Part shown: piece after piece, positions 46,581 to 60,937 of the stretch
How positions within the stretch are numbered: the first letter of the stretch is position 1
Layout of the letters: the number at the start of each line of letters is the position of its first letter
From: Dipodascopsis uninucleata var. uninucleata
Taxonomy: Eukaryota > Ascomycota > Lipomycetes > Lipomycetales > Lipomycetaceae
NCBI GenBank assembly: GCA_030568195.1
Contig: JAJLTO010000003.1
Span: forward strand, 1,510,501-1,574,500
DNA: 64,000 nucleotides
Direction of reading: 5' to 3'
Made by a program: the position numbers and the translations under genes
Notes under the pieces: generated by a model
Databases searched by the model: none
Told to the model about the DNA's origin: nothing
The model's input: only the letters and a program-made list of their open reading frames with translations

Positions 46581-47889
46581 CTATTGTTGTCTCTCGTAGT
46601 ATATAGAATCTCGCAGATTTTGTCTTTCGTGTAGATATGCTAGCATTTTTTGTAGAAACAGCGTATATTCGTGTTTTCGGCGGTTTGCATATTCCTATTA
46701 GTAATCGTTAGACAATATGGAAGTGGATTTGGCTACCTCTCGTCTATTGTTCTGGATACTCTGGATACACATACCTGTTTTTCCAGTATGATGTCTTTTT
46801 GCGCCTTCAACTGGATTTCAATCCTCTGTATTTCACGTTCGATTTGGACAAGTCCAGTACCTGGTTCAGTTATTGTGGCCTGTGATTTTAGCTCTTCCCA
46901 CAGACCATGTAATCGCGATATTGGGCTTTCTACTAGGGCCATCACATTAAATCTGATCTCTCCCTCTGGATATCTGCTAATTCTTGCTCTTATGTGGTCG
47001 ACAGCAGAGTAAATCCACGTCTGTTCAGTTGACGGACCTAAAAGTATTGTGTCAAAGAGAAGTAGATATATTAGAAAGTGCCAACTTTCTTACCGAGATC
47101 TACTGGATCAGATATTAGACCGTCAAGTTCCCATATCCGACCATTTGAGGGCACATACGCAACGTAGTGGAATACGTCTTCATCTTCGTCCTTATCACTG
47201 ACTTTCTTGGCTCGAGCGGCCCTCATCAGTGACATACTAGACTCATACATTTCAGATGCACTGGCAAAACTGTTGTGGACTCTTCGTAAGCTATCAAAAT
47301 TTGCCAGTGCCAACCCTCGTGCAACAGAGCTAAAGTTTCTGGTGAATTCTTCAAAGCCCTTCAGATGGTCACCTATGTCTATTTCCGTATGATTTAGAAT
47401 GATATTAATTAACGCTAAGCTAGCGCATGAGTTCTCAGTAACCTTTATATCTTGTCAATGATGTACTACTGTATATTCCATCTCTAAAAGGCAGCTCACC
47501 TGATTTGCGAACCACACTTGATCAGTTTCACCCGACGTGACTTCCTTCTCATCTGATGTGAATTTCTTTTCCCACTTAAACAAAAATACTAAACCATACG
47601 TCCGAGAGAGCTGGAGAAGCTCGTCTGCGTCCATTGTGTATATTTCGACTACATCAACACCATTCACGCCTATTTCTCGCAGAATATTCATAAACACAAT
47701 CTTTTCTATTAGTAACAACATATATGATCTCATACTTGTCATTTTACTTACTGGATCACTCTCTACTGTGCACCATCCAGGATAATTGTCTTTTTGTTGA
47801 CGTAGTACTTCTGGATCTAAAGATGCACTTAGATAGCTCGGAAAAAGACACTCCCCCTTTTTGGCGATTCTTGGTTTTCTCGTATTCAT
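46581..47889 (-). CDS. Ubiquitin C-terminal hydrolase UCHL5/UCH37 (Uch2), five exons
   Basis: Cysteine deubiquitinase of the UCH family, in other organisms bound to the proteasome through Rpn13. Exons in gene order: 47752-47889, 47500-47700, 47094-47442, 46775-47037, 46581-46694; 354 codons plus stop. The UCH domain begins WCTVESDP. Oxyanion Gln (FANQ, 113), catalytic Cys (NSCAS, 119), His (FHYVAYVP, 205) and Asp (WELDGL, 220) are all present. A crossover-loop insert rich in charged residues sits before the His. The C-terminal ULD-type helical tail (EYANRRKHEYTLFLQKML) marks it as UCHL5 rather than YUH1. Intron 1 is 51 nt, stop-free and in phase, so retention would add 17 residues. Confidence 0.93.
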
Positions 47890-48372
47890 CTTAAAATCTA
47901 GTTACTATTCCGATGTTCTTTTCTTCCATGACTTTCGAGGGCTGATCCGTATTTCCTCAGTGGGTTTCTTTAGCGGTGATCAAGACTGTTGCTTGTGCTC
48001 GTTCCTGAGCCTCACCTGCAATATTCAAATCAAAAAAAAATATAAACAAATGAATTCAATCTCATAAACTTTAGAGTTCTGAAAGTACTTTTTTCATGTT
48101 AATCCTGCTTTATTATCTACAGCAGCCCTTCGACGTTGACCGTCCTGATCTATACTCATTGTATTGGATGTAACGAGCATCGTAAAATTGTCTGATATTT
48201 GAACAATACGAAATTGCTTGGATAGATGGAAATCGCAATTCTCTGAAACCTGGTAAAAAGATCAGAGAAAACTGAAACTGAGAGAAAAAGAAATCAAAAA
48301 CACCGATATCAATCAGGATCATCTCAAATATTTAAGAATCGATACTAAATCCTTCAAATATAATAACAGAGA
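47890..48372. promoter_or_regulatory. Divergent promoter region UCHL5/POM152
   Basis: 483 bp between start codons, AT-rich. No coding signal or clear motif. Confidence 0.45.
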
Positions 48373-51300
48373 ATGTCGTTCTCGACTCCATTGCACACGA
48401 GGAGAGAGAATCATACTGCGTCCCGCGCAAAAGTAGAAGGAACACCTACTCCAGATTACTTTGCGCAGAAGACTACAAGACTGCCATCGTCATTTCCTCC
48501 TTCACCTCCTAGCAATGCTGTCAATAATAGACGAGCAGCTTTTCAGACAACTCAGCGGCAGAATAGACCACTGATCGCGGAGCAATATATAGATGTTGGA
48601 TCTCAAAGACTCTATGCAGTTAGCATGTTTGGTCTAATACAGGCTTGGAAAATCTACGATCTAATGAATCTAGATCATGGCAGTACCGAGGATGAACTAT
48701 CATTTGCTTTTAAATACCTAGTAGTTGAAGGACTATATCTATGGGTCAGTAATATACGTCGTTATCTGTTCAACTATAACTCCACCTACAATTATTAACT
48801 TTATTTTATCTTAGATCCTTCCGGTATTCAGAATCCCTTGGCTCACATTTTCTCCTTCTGTTACGGTAGCTCAGATCATATTGTGTTCTATATGGACAAT
48901 TTTTCTTAGTACGGCTTCTGCCATCCCAATCACAGCATCTTTATCGGCATTTTGGAGAGCAGTGAATGATCGTGAGCTCTCAATATCGGAGAGTCGTGTA
49001 CGTGCTAAAGACGTTCTGCATTCGTCTTCTCATATTACAGGCAAACACATAGTGCATATTTTACCTGAGAGTACGGCTAAATTGAATCCGAATAGTGAGA
49101 CTTTTTGTCTCTCACCAGAATCCAACGTTATTAATTTACCGGTCAGACTCAATGCCACAGAACCCAAATTCGTTCAGCTTTATCATGTAAAGTATGATAA
49201 TTTGGTAGAGACGACATATAATTTCACCAAGAAAGATTTAAGAAAGCTCTCTGAGGTTGTCTCTACATTACATGAATCCTCGAAGTCTGGAAAAGTGAGC
49301 AAGATTATTGATTTAAAACTGCCTATCAAAGAGACGGGATTATATCGTCTCTCTCGTGTCGTTGATACTTCAAATCTTGATGTAAAACTCTATCAGACAG
49401 ATGTCCTGGTGTCGTATTGCCCTAAGGCATATATTCGTGGATCTATTGATGCAGTTGGGTCAGACAGATGCATAGGGGGACTTGAGTCTCCTTCGCTCAT
49501 AGTTGAAGGAGTGCCACCACTTAAAGTTAAATATAGTAGATCTATCAAAGGGCGTGATGCTATGTTTTCAGTTCAGAGTATTCAACCCGATCATTTTGAT
49601 TCGCCACTAATTCAAGGCAAGCCAGCTAGGACGGGTAGAGTCTGGAGCACCGGTGAGACTCTTGAATGGGCAAAGTCAAGAGAGATTGATATACCTCTTG
49701 ATACTTCTTTGGGGACCGTGGGCCACTGGCTATATGCCATTGACGAAGTCGAAGATGGCATGGGAAATATGGTCAATTACACTAGAAAGTCTGGACTTTC
49801 ACCAAATATAGGAGACGCCAATATTAATTACGGTTTTTTCGTACATCCTAGACCAACCCTACGATTTACGGCCTGTGACTCTGAACACCCAATAAATTTA
49901 CCTCGTGGTAAAAGTATTTACGTTCCTATGCAACTGATCGGATCCGCTGATGAGGGCCCTTATGATGTTAAGATATTATATTCGCCAATCGAGAATTCCC
50001 TTGACACGTCTGCTTCAAAGATTCAACCCGAAGTGATTAAAATGATGCTTCGGAACGGTTTAGAGAAACTGCCGATGAAAAAGCCTGGAACATACGTTAT
50101 TGATAGCGTGAAGGGAAAGTATTGTGATGGCGATGTATTGGAGTCCTCAACTTGTGTTGCATTAGTACCATCAGAGCCAACGCTTGCAATATCGTTTGAA
50201 GAAATTGAAGACAAATGTGCAGGATCAATTGGGGTGACTGCTGACCTGACATTAACTGGAACGCCTCCGTTTGAATTAAGATACCACATAGTCAAGGACA
50301 AACGAGAAGTTGAAACTAAACATCTGATTATTCAAAAAGCGCGTCACCAACTTCAGTTTCGACCTGAATCCGCGGGACATTATAAATATGAGTTTTTTAT
50401 GCTTGGAGACAGTATCTATCGAGGAGTTCAATTAGACAGATCTCAATATCGAGCGGAACAGACGGTCAAGGTACTTACTACTGCTTCATTTGATAAGTCT
50501 TCTTTGTCTAAGCGATACTGTACTGGTGACTCAGCAGAGTTAAATGTGAACTTACATGGCTCGGGGCCATTCTCACTTACTTATGAAATAATCCATGGCA
50601 ATAAGCGAAAGCAGCATACAATATCTGATATTGAAGGTAACACAGCTGTAATTCAAACAACCTCCCTTAACAGCGGCGGAAGTTATACCGTTGTTCTCCT
50701 GTCGGTCGAAGATGGGAGTAAATGTAAATCTATGCTTAGTGAAACTGATGCTCGCATTGAAGTGAAGCGACAACGACCTGTCGTATCTTTCGTACCAATT
50801 GATGGCAAACTGTCAGCAAAAACTTTACAGGGTCGACAGGTGAACATACCCTTGCGTCTTAGCGGTGAAGCTGTAAGTATTATTCAAGATTTGTTTTGAA
50901 ATATTACGCCATTTCTAATGAACTCTTTAGCCCTGGACTATCACGTATGGATTCAAAGACAAGTCCGGAAGTTTATTGAATCATACAGTCTCTAGATCAC
51001 GCCCGAACGGAGATTTGCTCACTGTTTCTGAACAGGGCGAATATACTCTTCTGGAAGTGTCTGATGCTTATTGCAGTGGTAACGTGGCGTCCTCTGCAAA
51101 TAAATTTAATTTGAGTTGGTTCGAGCGGCCTCGTATGGATCTGGTAGAATCCCCGTCGATTCCGAAGATCGAAAATGGCCAGGCTCTCCGAAGAAGTATT
51201 TGTGAAGACGACGAGGATTCGCTTGAAATTTCATTGACAGGATTGGCGCCATTTATGATCACTTACACCAAAGAATTCAAGAAGATTGGAAGTTCGACTA

Positions 51301-52379
51301 TATCGCGACATGAAATACAAGCTGCCACTAAGTTTGCAAATATTCCGATGGATACAAAGAGGCATGGCACTTACGTCTATACTTTCCTTGGAATATCTGA
51401 TTCAGTCTATTCAAGTGCCGATATTCCGAAAAATGAAGTACAGCAATTTAAAGTGAGTCAGACTGTGAATGCTCGACCTGACGCTTCATTCACAAATGCT
51501 GGTACTACATATAAATCATATGTTAAGGCAGAGGTGAACGATAAGTGGATTGATCCGATAACAGTTTCTTTAGAAGGAGAGCCCCCATTTACTGTTTCTT
51601 TTGATATTAAGCACGAAAATACGGGCAAGAGAAATATCACAACTATTCCAAATATTAACAGCAATTTGTACCATTTTAAATCTTTATACAGCACACTTGG
51701 CTTAGGAAGGCACATAATCACAATCAAGAAAGTCGCTGACGGTCGGGGATGCGCTCGTGAAACGTTTAGACAATCACAACAAGTATTTGTGAGTGTCTCT
51801 GAAGCTCCAACGATTGTTCCGATGAGTCCGCGACTTGACTATTGTGTAGGAGAGAGAATATCGTTTCATCTCACAGGTGTCCCACCATTTCAAGTGGAGT
51901 ATGAATTCAATGGAAAGGGTCAAAAGGCTACGACGAATTCACCATTCTCTAGATTGGCATCATCAGCTGGAAATTTTACGATAACAGCTCTATCTGATTC
52001 TGCAATTAGCCACAGGACATTTGTTCAGAATGAAGGCACAAGATCTAAAAAGGATTATCCTAATGTAAAAATTCATGAAGACTTGACCAAAGTTATTCAC
52101 GACGTCCCAACGGTGAAAGTCAGTGAAGGAACATCTATTATTCAAGATATACACGAGGGTGACCGTGCAGAGATTATATTTCATTTCGTTGGTACTCCGC
52201 CATTCTCTTTCACTTACATAAGAAGTGAGCGGACAGGTAGATCTGGCAAAGAGCGTGTGCTTGAAACTCATACAGTGTCGGATATCTATGACTATAGCTA
52301 CAGTATTTATACATCTACGGAAGGAATATATGAAGCAATATCAATAGAAGATAAGTATTGTCGCGCCAGGGTAAATTGA
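48373..52379 (+). CDS. POM152: Nuclear pore membrane-ring protein POM152, three exons
   Basis: Forms the lumenal ring of the fungal nuclear pore. Exons 48373-48744, 48815-50872 and 50931-52379 give 1,292 codons plus stop (yeast 1,337). A short nucleoplasmic/pore-side N-terminus (with SFPPSPPSN) is followed by membrane segments (MFGLIQAWKIYDLM, LPVFRIPWLTF, IILCSIWTIFLSTASAIPI). A long lumenal region of repeated immunoglobulin-like domains follows, each with a G-x-PPF or similar turn (GVPPLKVKY, GTPPFELRY, GSGPFSLTY, GEPPFTVSF, GVPPFQVEY, GTPPFSFTY). Donors are GTCAGT and GTAAGT. Assignment is secure. Confidence 0.95.
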
Positions 52380-52628
52380 CAGGGTATAAGTATTTATGCT
52401 GTATTAATGCTATCTAGTTATATATCTATCTATCTATTCCTATTTTTCCTTTTTGATTGTAACATAACTGAAATGAATTATCATAAAACATGTAATTTAA
52501 TAGAATTAGAAGCAAAACTTTTTCAATAGAATATTTTAGATCGGATCCTCGACACCAAAATGCGAAATAAATAGAAAATATTCTCGTTTTTTACTACTAT
52601 CGAAAGTATTATATGAACGTAAGAATCT
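52380..52628. other. Convergent spacer POM152/UTP22
   Basis: AT-rich 3' flanks, with a short TATC-type microsatellite at 52421-52438. Confidence 0.55.
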
Positions 52629-55600
52629 TTAAATATTTCTCTCAGTTATGGAAACAACAAGATCACCGCCTAGTCTCTCCATTTCCTTAAGCATACTCTT
52701 AATATTGGCTTGAACTTGACCGTCATCACCAGGCTGAGATGAAAATCCCATATAGACTTTGAAAGATCGGTTCTTCGTAATCTGTGGGTTCCATAGACCA
52801 GTAATAATTTTCTTGTCAATGCTGTCATAGAAAAATAAAGCAGATTCTGAGAATACAGTCTGGAGCTCGTTGAAGTAATATCTGTAATAGTCACATATCG
52901 AGTCAGAATACATTAGAAGATCCGATGCATTTTCACCACCTGTGGCTAACGTAGTGCTTTTAAGATGAATAATAAAATCAAAATCCTTCAGCGGAGACAC
53001 AAATAGTTTCTTGAAATTCATATTAGTTCCTGAAGATTTCAGAGCTATACAACTGGCACGAGCAAGAGAAGTGATGCGAGCCGCAATCACTTTCGATGGC
53101 CGATTACTTGTCCATAAAATTCCACTCTTGTCATAAGGTGTGGCAACAAACATAGCAACATTTTTCATATCGGGATCGTTCTTGCGTATAATTCTGAACG
53201 AATTGCGTATCTCTTGAATATCAGCAATAGTCAATGAACTATTCGTATCCAATATTAAAGGCTCATCGCGCCAATCCCAGTTACTAAGAAAATACAATAC
53301 TCTTAAGAAACCCAAATTTGAGTTTGAAGGAACTGTCCAGGGATAAGGATTCAAAAATGCTGCTAGAACTAGAAGCTCTATTAAGATATCATCGATATGA
53401 GTTGACAATAAGTGAGAAGCAAACCATTTTTTGACTCGTCGAACTGTAGGTGACAAATACGCAAATCTATGCACCAGCGTTTGAAACTCAGACGTATGCC
53501 GAGAAGCTACTGTGAGATTCCTTTTTACAGAATTTATGGTCTGAAGAGCGAAATCCTTATTCGCTTTGTATCGATTCAAAAGACCTATTTCTCTATCTGT
53601 AACAATTCTCACTCTAAATGCAAAACCACTCGGTAGAAGTATGTCTAGAAAGCTGAAGTTTCTAATCGAATCAAGATGTTCCTCTAATCCAATGTTGCAT
53701 ATAAATGACGAGTCTTCAGATCTCAAACTATCGGCAATGGCAATGAGAAACGCAGTCTTGCTATGCTGGATGGCGACTAGATCGTCTGGCCAGCGAGACG
53801 AAGTCTCTAGCTCTATAAGAACATCAGAAAAGCAATTTGATGAATCAATATGGAATGGAGTCGGTAGTTCAACAGAAGAGTATCGAAGTCTCGGAGAAAC
53901 GGGTAACACTGAACTGACCCGTAGTGGCAAATCATCAATCTCGACCAAAATTTTCCTAAGGCTCTCAAATTCATCGAGATTTTTCTGAAAGCTTGTAAAC
54001 GCATTCACTTTGCCAAGATTCTCATCTGAACTAAAAAGACTTGCGAGGCCACTAACTGAGAACTGCATCTCTTTCGCAACATTTTCACCAAAATATCTTT
54101 CCATTAAATATGTTATAATTTGGCTAACAATAGTACGACTGGGATGAGTTTGCCAAACAACACTTTCGATAATACTACCATCTCTGAATCGACGAAGCTC
54201 AGATTTGTGGCCCCAGAATCGACGGAACTTCTCTGCTTCTTCTTTGTCTTCAGCAGAAGGGCCGTGAATCACTTGTCTTTCACATAATTCAGCATTCAAG
54301 ATCAATCCGACAGTAAGAACTCCACTTTCATCTGAAGGCTTAGTTGCAGACAAGGGAAATTTCTTTGTATAGGAATAATGAGTTGAAATTACGGATGCAC
54401 GCTCGGCCAGACCTTCTTTTAGAATTCTGAAAACTTTTCCTGAAAAATATGCCTTGTATGAAGGATATAGTATACGTTCAGACTCTTTGAATGATTTATC
54501 CAACGATGGCCTAGGAATTTTAATACTAAAATAAAATGTTAGCACTAGACTAATGACTAAAGTAAACTAAAAACACTCTGAGCAAACTTACAAGCTAGAA
54601 ATATCATATTGATAGATTGAGCTATCCACTTTTTCGAGAAATACAGAGTCAAAATGGTCGCCATTCAGATCATCTAAGCTAGAATTAGTTACGGTAGCTT
54701 CGTGCCGTAATCTGCTGTAATCAGATGGAGACATTCGCCAAAGAATGTTTAAACCTATGCTATTGTTCACTAATAATGGAATATCCATATTCTTGGAAAT
54801 ACTCGACTCCTTAACTAAAATGAATGGGGAAGATATGAGATCATTATTAGCTATATATGCCACTACTGCCTTGAATAGTTGGTAACTACTCAGTCCATTA
54901 GAAAGAATCGAGGAGCCGTTAGTACCACCTCCTTGAAGCAGAGATGCTATCAATAGCGACCACTCCCAAGAGCCAAATCCACCTTCGTCAATTGAAGAAC
55001 TAAAGCGTCTTTGTTTAAGCCAGATCTGTCCTAGCTTACAAGCATCAACAAATCCGCTACATGACTTGGACGCTTTGTGAAGAAAGACAGTATTAGGAAA
55101 ATACTGCATCTCAGCAAGCAAGCTATTATTATAAAAAGGAGTGGGCTTAAGTTCCGACTCGCCATTTGCCAAATTATATCGAATACAGTTGCGAGAAGGT
55201 GCCAATTTAGTCACATTAAATGTGTCAACTTCAATCGAGGGTAGGATACGTATATGACACTTTAGCTTATGGAAATCAAGATCACTAGAGTCTACTATAG
55301 GAATGTTAGTATCGAAATTGTCAAACACAAGTAGCATGTAAAAGGACAAACCTTTTTTGGGATCCAATCTCAAAATAGGTCTTAGGCAATCGCCATCTAA
55401 GAATTCATATGAAAGATTAACAGGCAAATCAGTAGAGCTCAAATTCTTCGCTATGTACGCGATATAGAACGCGCGCTTGTGAAAATATCTGAAATTGACG
55501 TAATCTTTCTCTGAAAAGAGAGATTTTGGCATATTGACAAGTAAGTCAACTGAGAATCCCAACGGATTTTTTATTGCAGTTTTCAAAATATATGGGCCAC

Positions 55601-56141
55601 CCAAGTTGAAATCAGACGGTTTGTCATATTTGAACTTGTACTGGGTACTTGCTGTTGGTCTCGGTTCTGAAAATGGTATGCAGATTCCAGAAAGCTTCAT
55701 AGTCTTTTCAGCTTCGCCTACAGTGAAATCTTCACTGGGTTCAATCTCCGCGATTACATCTTTGAGCTTGAAAAGAAGCTTATCTAAACTATGAAAATTG
55801 CTATCTTTTAACTTCAGTTCCTGAAGAAGCTCATCAATCTGTAGTTTAAATATATTTGATTTGAATAGCTGTATACCTTCTTGAAGATTTCGAAGTTCGT
55901 CGGCTAGGTGAATTGGTCGAACTCTCTTTGAAGCTTTCTCATTTTCAGTTATCGGTATGTCTTCTTCCTTTGCCATATCTTGAAAATCACTCTCATCTGT
56001 CTCATTTGCAAGATCTTCCTTGCCGGAGCCACTTTCTTCATCGGCAGCGTCGTCCGATGAAATGCCAATTTTTTCAGTCAGAATCTCGCGCTCAGAGTCG
56101 ACTTTTATGGCTTTTCTCTCCGGCCGCTTACGTTTGACCAT
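52629..56141 (-). CDS. UTP22: Small-subunit processome protein UTP22 (NRAP), two exons
   Basis: Nucleolar protein of the UTP-C module, needed for 18S rRNA maturation. Exons 54592-56141 and 52629-54525 give 1,148 codons plus stop. Family landmarks include LRNLQEGIQLFKSNIFKLQ, LKDVIAEIEPSEDF, the nucleotidyltransferase-like folds without catalytic residues, LAEMQYFPNTVFLHKASK, FRRFWGHKSELRRFRDGSIIESVVW, LSPTVRRVKKWFASHLLSTHIDDILIELL-type text, and NPYPWTVPSN. The N-terminus is Lys/Arg-rich then acidic, as expected for a nucleolar protein. The start MVKRKRPERK is the first ATG. An RRPE-like element lies about 118 bp upstream. Confidence 0.95.
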
Positions 56142-56258
56142 ATTTGAATATTACTGCACAGACTGTACTTGCTCGGAAGAGAAGATTTCTCAAACAGCGA
56201 ATCAAATTGTACAATAGACTGAATTTTTTAATTTTTTCTGAATTATTCGAGAGCGCAC

Positions 56259-56267
56259 AAAATTTTC
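56259..56267 (-). promoter_or_regulatory. RRPE-like element of UTP22
   Basis: Reads GAAAATTTT on the UTP22 strand, the core of the fungal rRNA-processing element, 118 bp upstream of its ATG. A GATGAG (PAC core) sits farther out at 56373-56378 on the same strand. In AT-rich DNA the RRPE match alone is weak; the gene's function makes it more credible. Confidence 0.4.
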
Positions 56268-56382
56268 TTCGAAGTAAATGACGTTTGGGAGATATTTTTT
56301 TCAGCCGGCCGTTAGGTAGGTTTAGGTTATTTAACTAGTTGAAGAAATTTCTCTAGATTCCAGGAAACAAGACTCATCCAGA

Positions 56383-56387
56383 CATAC

Positions 56388-56419
<32 letters not shown>
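56383..56419. repeat. CATA/TA microsatellite
   Basis: About four CATA units followed by about nine TA units in the promoter region of the STR2-like gene. Likely length-variable. Confidence 0.8.
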
Positions 56420-56580
56420 CTACATCTATATGTATGCATATTTATACATAGCATTCACAATATAAATATTGCACGATATCGCATTTATATTTGTGAATAT
56501 TTCTCTTCTGTTTATATAATTAACTAGTTCGACTCAGAACAGCAGCCTAAGACCGAAGAACTGTGAAAAATAAACATAAA

Positions 56581-58588
56581 ATGCCTTCGATTGAAAGACC
56601 ACCCACTGCAATCGGCTGCCCGATACCGGCTAATACTCCTCACGCAGTCAGTGTTACGCTTCCTTCATGGAAAGCTACTGTAGCGTATGAAAAGGGTGAA
56701 GATTGGGTTATTGGCAAAATGACTTCGGGTTATCCAAGGTGGGTGCAGCCTCTGCATAGTATTTAATATTGCAATCAACAAGCTGGTAGCAAGGATGTTA
56801 ATATATGCTATCTTCTCGATAATATCTTACTAATAATATTCATCTAGATTTTTTTATCATGTAAAAATTCAAGAGGTAAGTAGTTTGACTCATTACATTA
56901 TACAGTTATGGGCATTGAATGAATTGAGTATTGCTCTTGTAGTAAATTTGTGCAGTACTACAGTACTATATGCGATCTGAAAAGTATGCTAACAAATAGC
57001 CACTCTTTAGCTATGCGCCTATATTGTGAAGAAATATGGTAACAAGGGAGAAGCTGCGCTTGTATTACCATCTTATAAGGTTGCATGCAAGTGCAGAGCC
57101 TATATGGAACGCATGAAATTATCTAATGATCCAATTACAATTAGAGTGGTAGAGATTACCTTACCCGGTCCGTCTGCTGGAGTCCAGGCGAGCATCTCAT
57201 CGGTGTTTTTCCCAGAATCTGAAGCTCCTATTGCGAAGTCCTTCTGGCAGCATACTGGAGACGGTGTTTCTAGTCGGATGGCAGAATATGCGTTGGAGAG
57301 ACTCATAGCTGCTGATAGCGCTGTGGAGAACAAAACCCCTGTAGCAGTCTTCAAATCACGTGCGGGTTCTCTTAAGAGATATACCAGAAAGATTGACCAA
57401 GTTGATTCGGTGACGTCGGATAACGACTCGAGCGATAGTACAAGAGAGTTCTCAACTTTCTTGGAAGAGAGATTCGGTAGAAACTTAGATATTTCTTTCG
57501 TAGAGCTAGTTAAAGTGGCTCTACGGAGGCGTATTTCTGGTACCATGGATGATAACTTGGATGTTTCTCAGATTTCACAAAGCGTACCACAACAGTCAAG
57601 TAGAGACGTTAAAAGTCTCTCGGAGAAGGAGGTTTTCCTGTATCCTACTGGTATGAGTGCTATTTTTAATTCACATCAGCTTTTATTAGAATGTTTAGTG
57701 CCCAAAAAGTCAATTTGCTTTGGATTTCCATATATTGACACCTTGAAAATCCTACATAAATGGGGTCCAGGCGTTCATTTTTATGGTAATGGTGAAAGCG
57801 AGGACTTGGATAGTGTCGAAAGGCTGTTGGAAGGCGGAGAGAAAATATTGGCGCTTTATTGCGAGTTCCCTTCGAATCCTCTCTTGAAGTCTCCTGATTT
57901 ACACAGAATACGTCGACTTGCAGACAAATACGATTTTGTAGTAGTTGTTGACGAGACAGTCAGTAACTTCATTAATATTCATGTTCTCGAGTATGCTGAT
58001 ATTGTCGTTAGCAGTCTGACAAAGATTTTTAGCGGAGATAGCAATGTTATGGGCGGTAGCTTGGTGCTTAGTCCATTAAGCAAGCATTTTAATCTTTTTA
58101 AGAAAACTCTCCAAAGAACTTACGAAGACAATCTTTGGGCAGAAGATGCTATCTTTTTGGAAAGAAATAGTCGTGATTTTGTATCGCGTGCTAAGAGAAT
58201 CAATATCAATGCTGAAGCTCTCTGTAAGGTATTCGAGGCCGAACCAAAGATTAAGGAAATATATTATCCAAAATATGGTTCAACAAAGAAATTCTACGAT
58301 GTCTGTAAGACGGAAGACGGTGGATATGGTGGGCTACTGTCAATTTTGATGCACGATCCAGAAGATTCGAAACGATTTTTTGATGCTGTAGAGGCAGCTA
58401 AAGGTCCCAGCTTGGGAACTAATTTTACATTATTGTGCCCTTACACTATTCTGGCTCATTATGCCGAGCTGGACTGGGCAGCTAAATATGGTGTTGATAG
58501 ATACTTGATTCGTATAAGTGTTGGTTTAGAACCAACTGAGGAACTAGTGGCTATTTTTGAGAAGTATCTGAAGGCTCTTTACGACTAG
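56581..58588 (+). CDS. STR2: Cystathionine gamma-synthase, STR2-like, three exons
   Basis: PLP enzyme of transsulfuration that joins an activated homoserine to cysteine. Exons 56581-56738, 56848-56875 and 57011-58588 give 587 codons plus stop (STR2 639). The N-terminal extension (IGCPIPANTPHAVSVTLPSWKATVAYEKG, then SGYPRFFYHVKIQEL) is typical of fungal STR2 and absent from bacterial MetB. The C-terminal Cys/Met-metabolism domain has YPTGMSAIF, the Asp in VVVDETVSNF, and the PLP Lys in SSLTKIFSG. Exon 2 is only 28 nt. The ATG at 56581 was chosen; the longer frame begins with GTG. Confidence 0.9.
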
Positions 58589-59945
58589 AGATTGAATAAT
58601 ACATTCTAATGTAGAACGACTTGGTGAGACGAAAAGATATGGAATGATAAAATATGATAAAATATTGTGTATCTTTGCTAGAGGTTTAAAAATACTTTTG
58701 ATGATCTTTAAAATCTTAGATTTTTTACACTTCAGTAAGCTATATTAAAAGCAAGAGCTTCTTGTTTTCTTCTTGGAGGAGATATTATTAATTTGGCAAG
58801 TGAAATAATGGACACTACTTTCAGATCATAATAGGTTTTCTCTCATGGTGACATGATGAAAAGTTCAAAAGGAATCGAAAGCTGGCTTAGCTTACGTAGG
58901 GGCTGTACTACGTCTTATATGCTGTTATGATTGATTTAATGCTCACTGGATTAAATTTATTATTGTTTTTACACTGTTTACTTAGGTAATTTCCTTTTCT
59001 ATTAGTTCATTAGTTACAAAATTGACGATATTATGTTTAACATTTTATCCTATCATCGTATTGTGAGAACGAGGCTAACATGTGATTAAATTTACTTATC
59101 TTACATGCTCCGATTAAAAGAACGGCAATAATCGCTATGTAGTAAATTTCCTTTGCGAAATCGTCAATTCTCGTATTTTTTCTCTTTTAACTCGGTAATT
59201 TACTGACTAAGCTATCCTTTTATCTTTCTGCTACATGTATTGATTATAGCAATGTTGAAGTATTTACTTCGGTCTCACTGATTTTTACACATCATCTACC
59301 GTTTGTATCACATGCACATATGCGTAGCCCTTATAAGCATAATAAGCAACATTAATAACTTTACCAATATATTCATTGGACATTGCCTTGCATATGAATC
59401 TAAAATTGCATATATTTTGAAATGCTCATTTCACATTTTGCCTGGACCTATCAACGATTCTGACTTATTTCTCAATAACATCTAACCAAAATTCATCATT
59501 ATTGTCGATAGTAGCCTGCCAACGACATATCCCACGGATACCAGTCTTCCATTACATTAATACAATATTCATGCACGTAAATGCAAACCTTTGAAGTTAA
59601 ATCTGTTAGTAACTCCGTTATAACATGTCACTCTACGGAAACACGAATGTTTAGTATATTTCATGACATTATAAAACAGAACCTGGGAAGAACATAACAA
59701 ATCAATATTTGCAGAATTCATAACATTGTTACAAGATATAATGTACAATATACTACTAATAACACAAGTACGTGTAAAATTACAGTAGTAATTTTTTTGA
59801 ATGATTCACGTAACTTTACAGTACTAAAAAAGAGGAAAATCACAACCCAGTAACCATAACCAACAAAAAGACGAAGACACCACAGTAATTATTATTTATT
59901 AAAATAATATTCCTAAACGTCCGAACCGTTCAAATCCAATCTAAT
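58589..59945. other. Convergent spacer STR2-like/H2B
   Basis: 1.36 kb and strongly AT-rich. It has only one short open frame (59303-59485), with no family resemblance. I see no RNA gene. Longest featureless spacer between convergent genes in the window. Confidence 0.5.
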
Positions 59946-60545
<600 letters not shown>

Positions 60546-60707
60546 TTTGAGATTTTAAAGGTCTTTTAAATTAACGAAAAAAATTAAAGTCTTATTAGAT
60601 ATTCGATGAAACGAGAAGTGTTCGTATTGGAAACAGTCGAGAAATGCTGGATGAATGTAAAGAAAATTGTAAAAGAACAAAAATTCAAGAGGGGGGACAA
60701 GTCCAGC

Positions 60708-60715
60708 TATTTATA
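60708..60715 (-). promoter_or_regulatory. TATA box of H2B
   Basis: TATAAATA on the H2B strand, about 163 bp upstream of its ATG. Confidence 0.5.
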
Positions 60716-60937
60716 TGTGTCTTTGGCATCCTTGCATCAACGCGGTTATGGGAAAATTCCCAATTGAATTAGCTTATTGCTGTAATACAAACACATTCCA
60801 TCGCGCACAACCTCAAAAAAAACAATTAATTCACCATAATAAAATAAATAAAGAGTAAACCTTGGAACTTAACGCACAGTAAAAGCATCAAACCCGCACC
60901 CTGATTTTCTGGCATTGATGCACTCAAAAGTCTACGC

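Larger units (their letters stand above)
56142..56580. promoter_or_regulatory. Divergent promoter region UTP22/STR2-like
   Basis: 439 bp between start codons. It holds an RRPE-type element near UTP22 and a CATA/TA microsatellite (56383-56419) nearer the STR2-like gene. Confidence 0.5.

Noticed and set aside
58589-59945. Hidden multi-exon gene in the long spacer before H2B
   Set aside because: No stretch on either strand showed coding character or family blocks.
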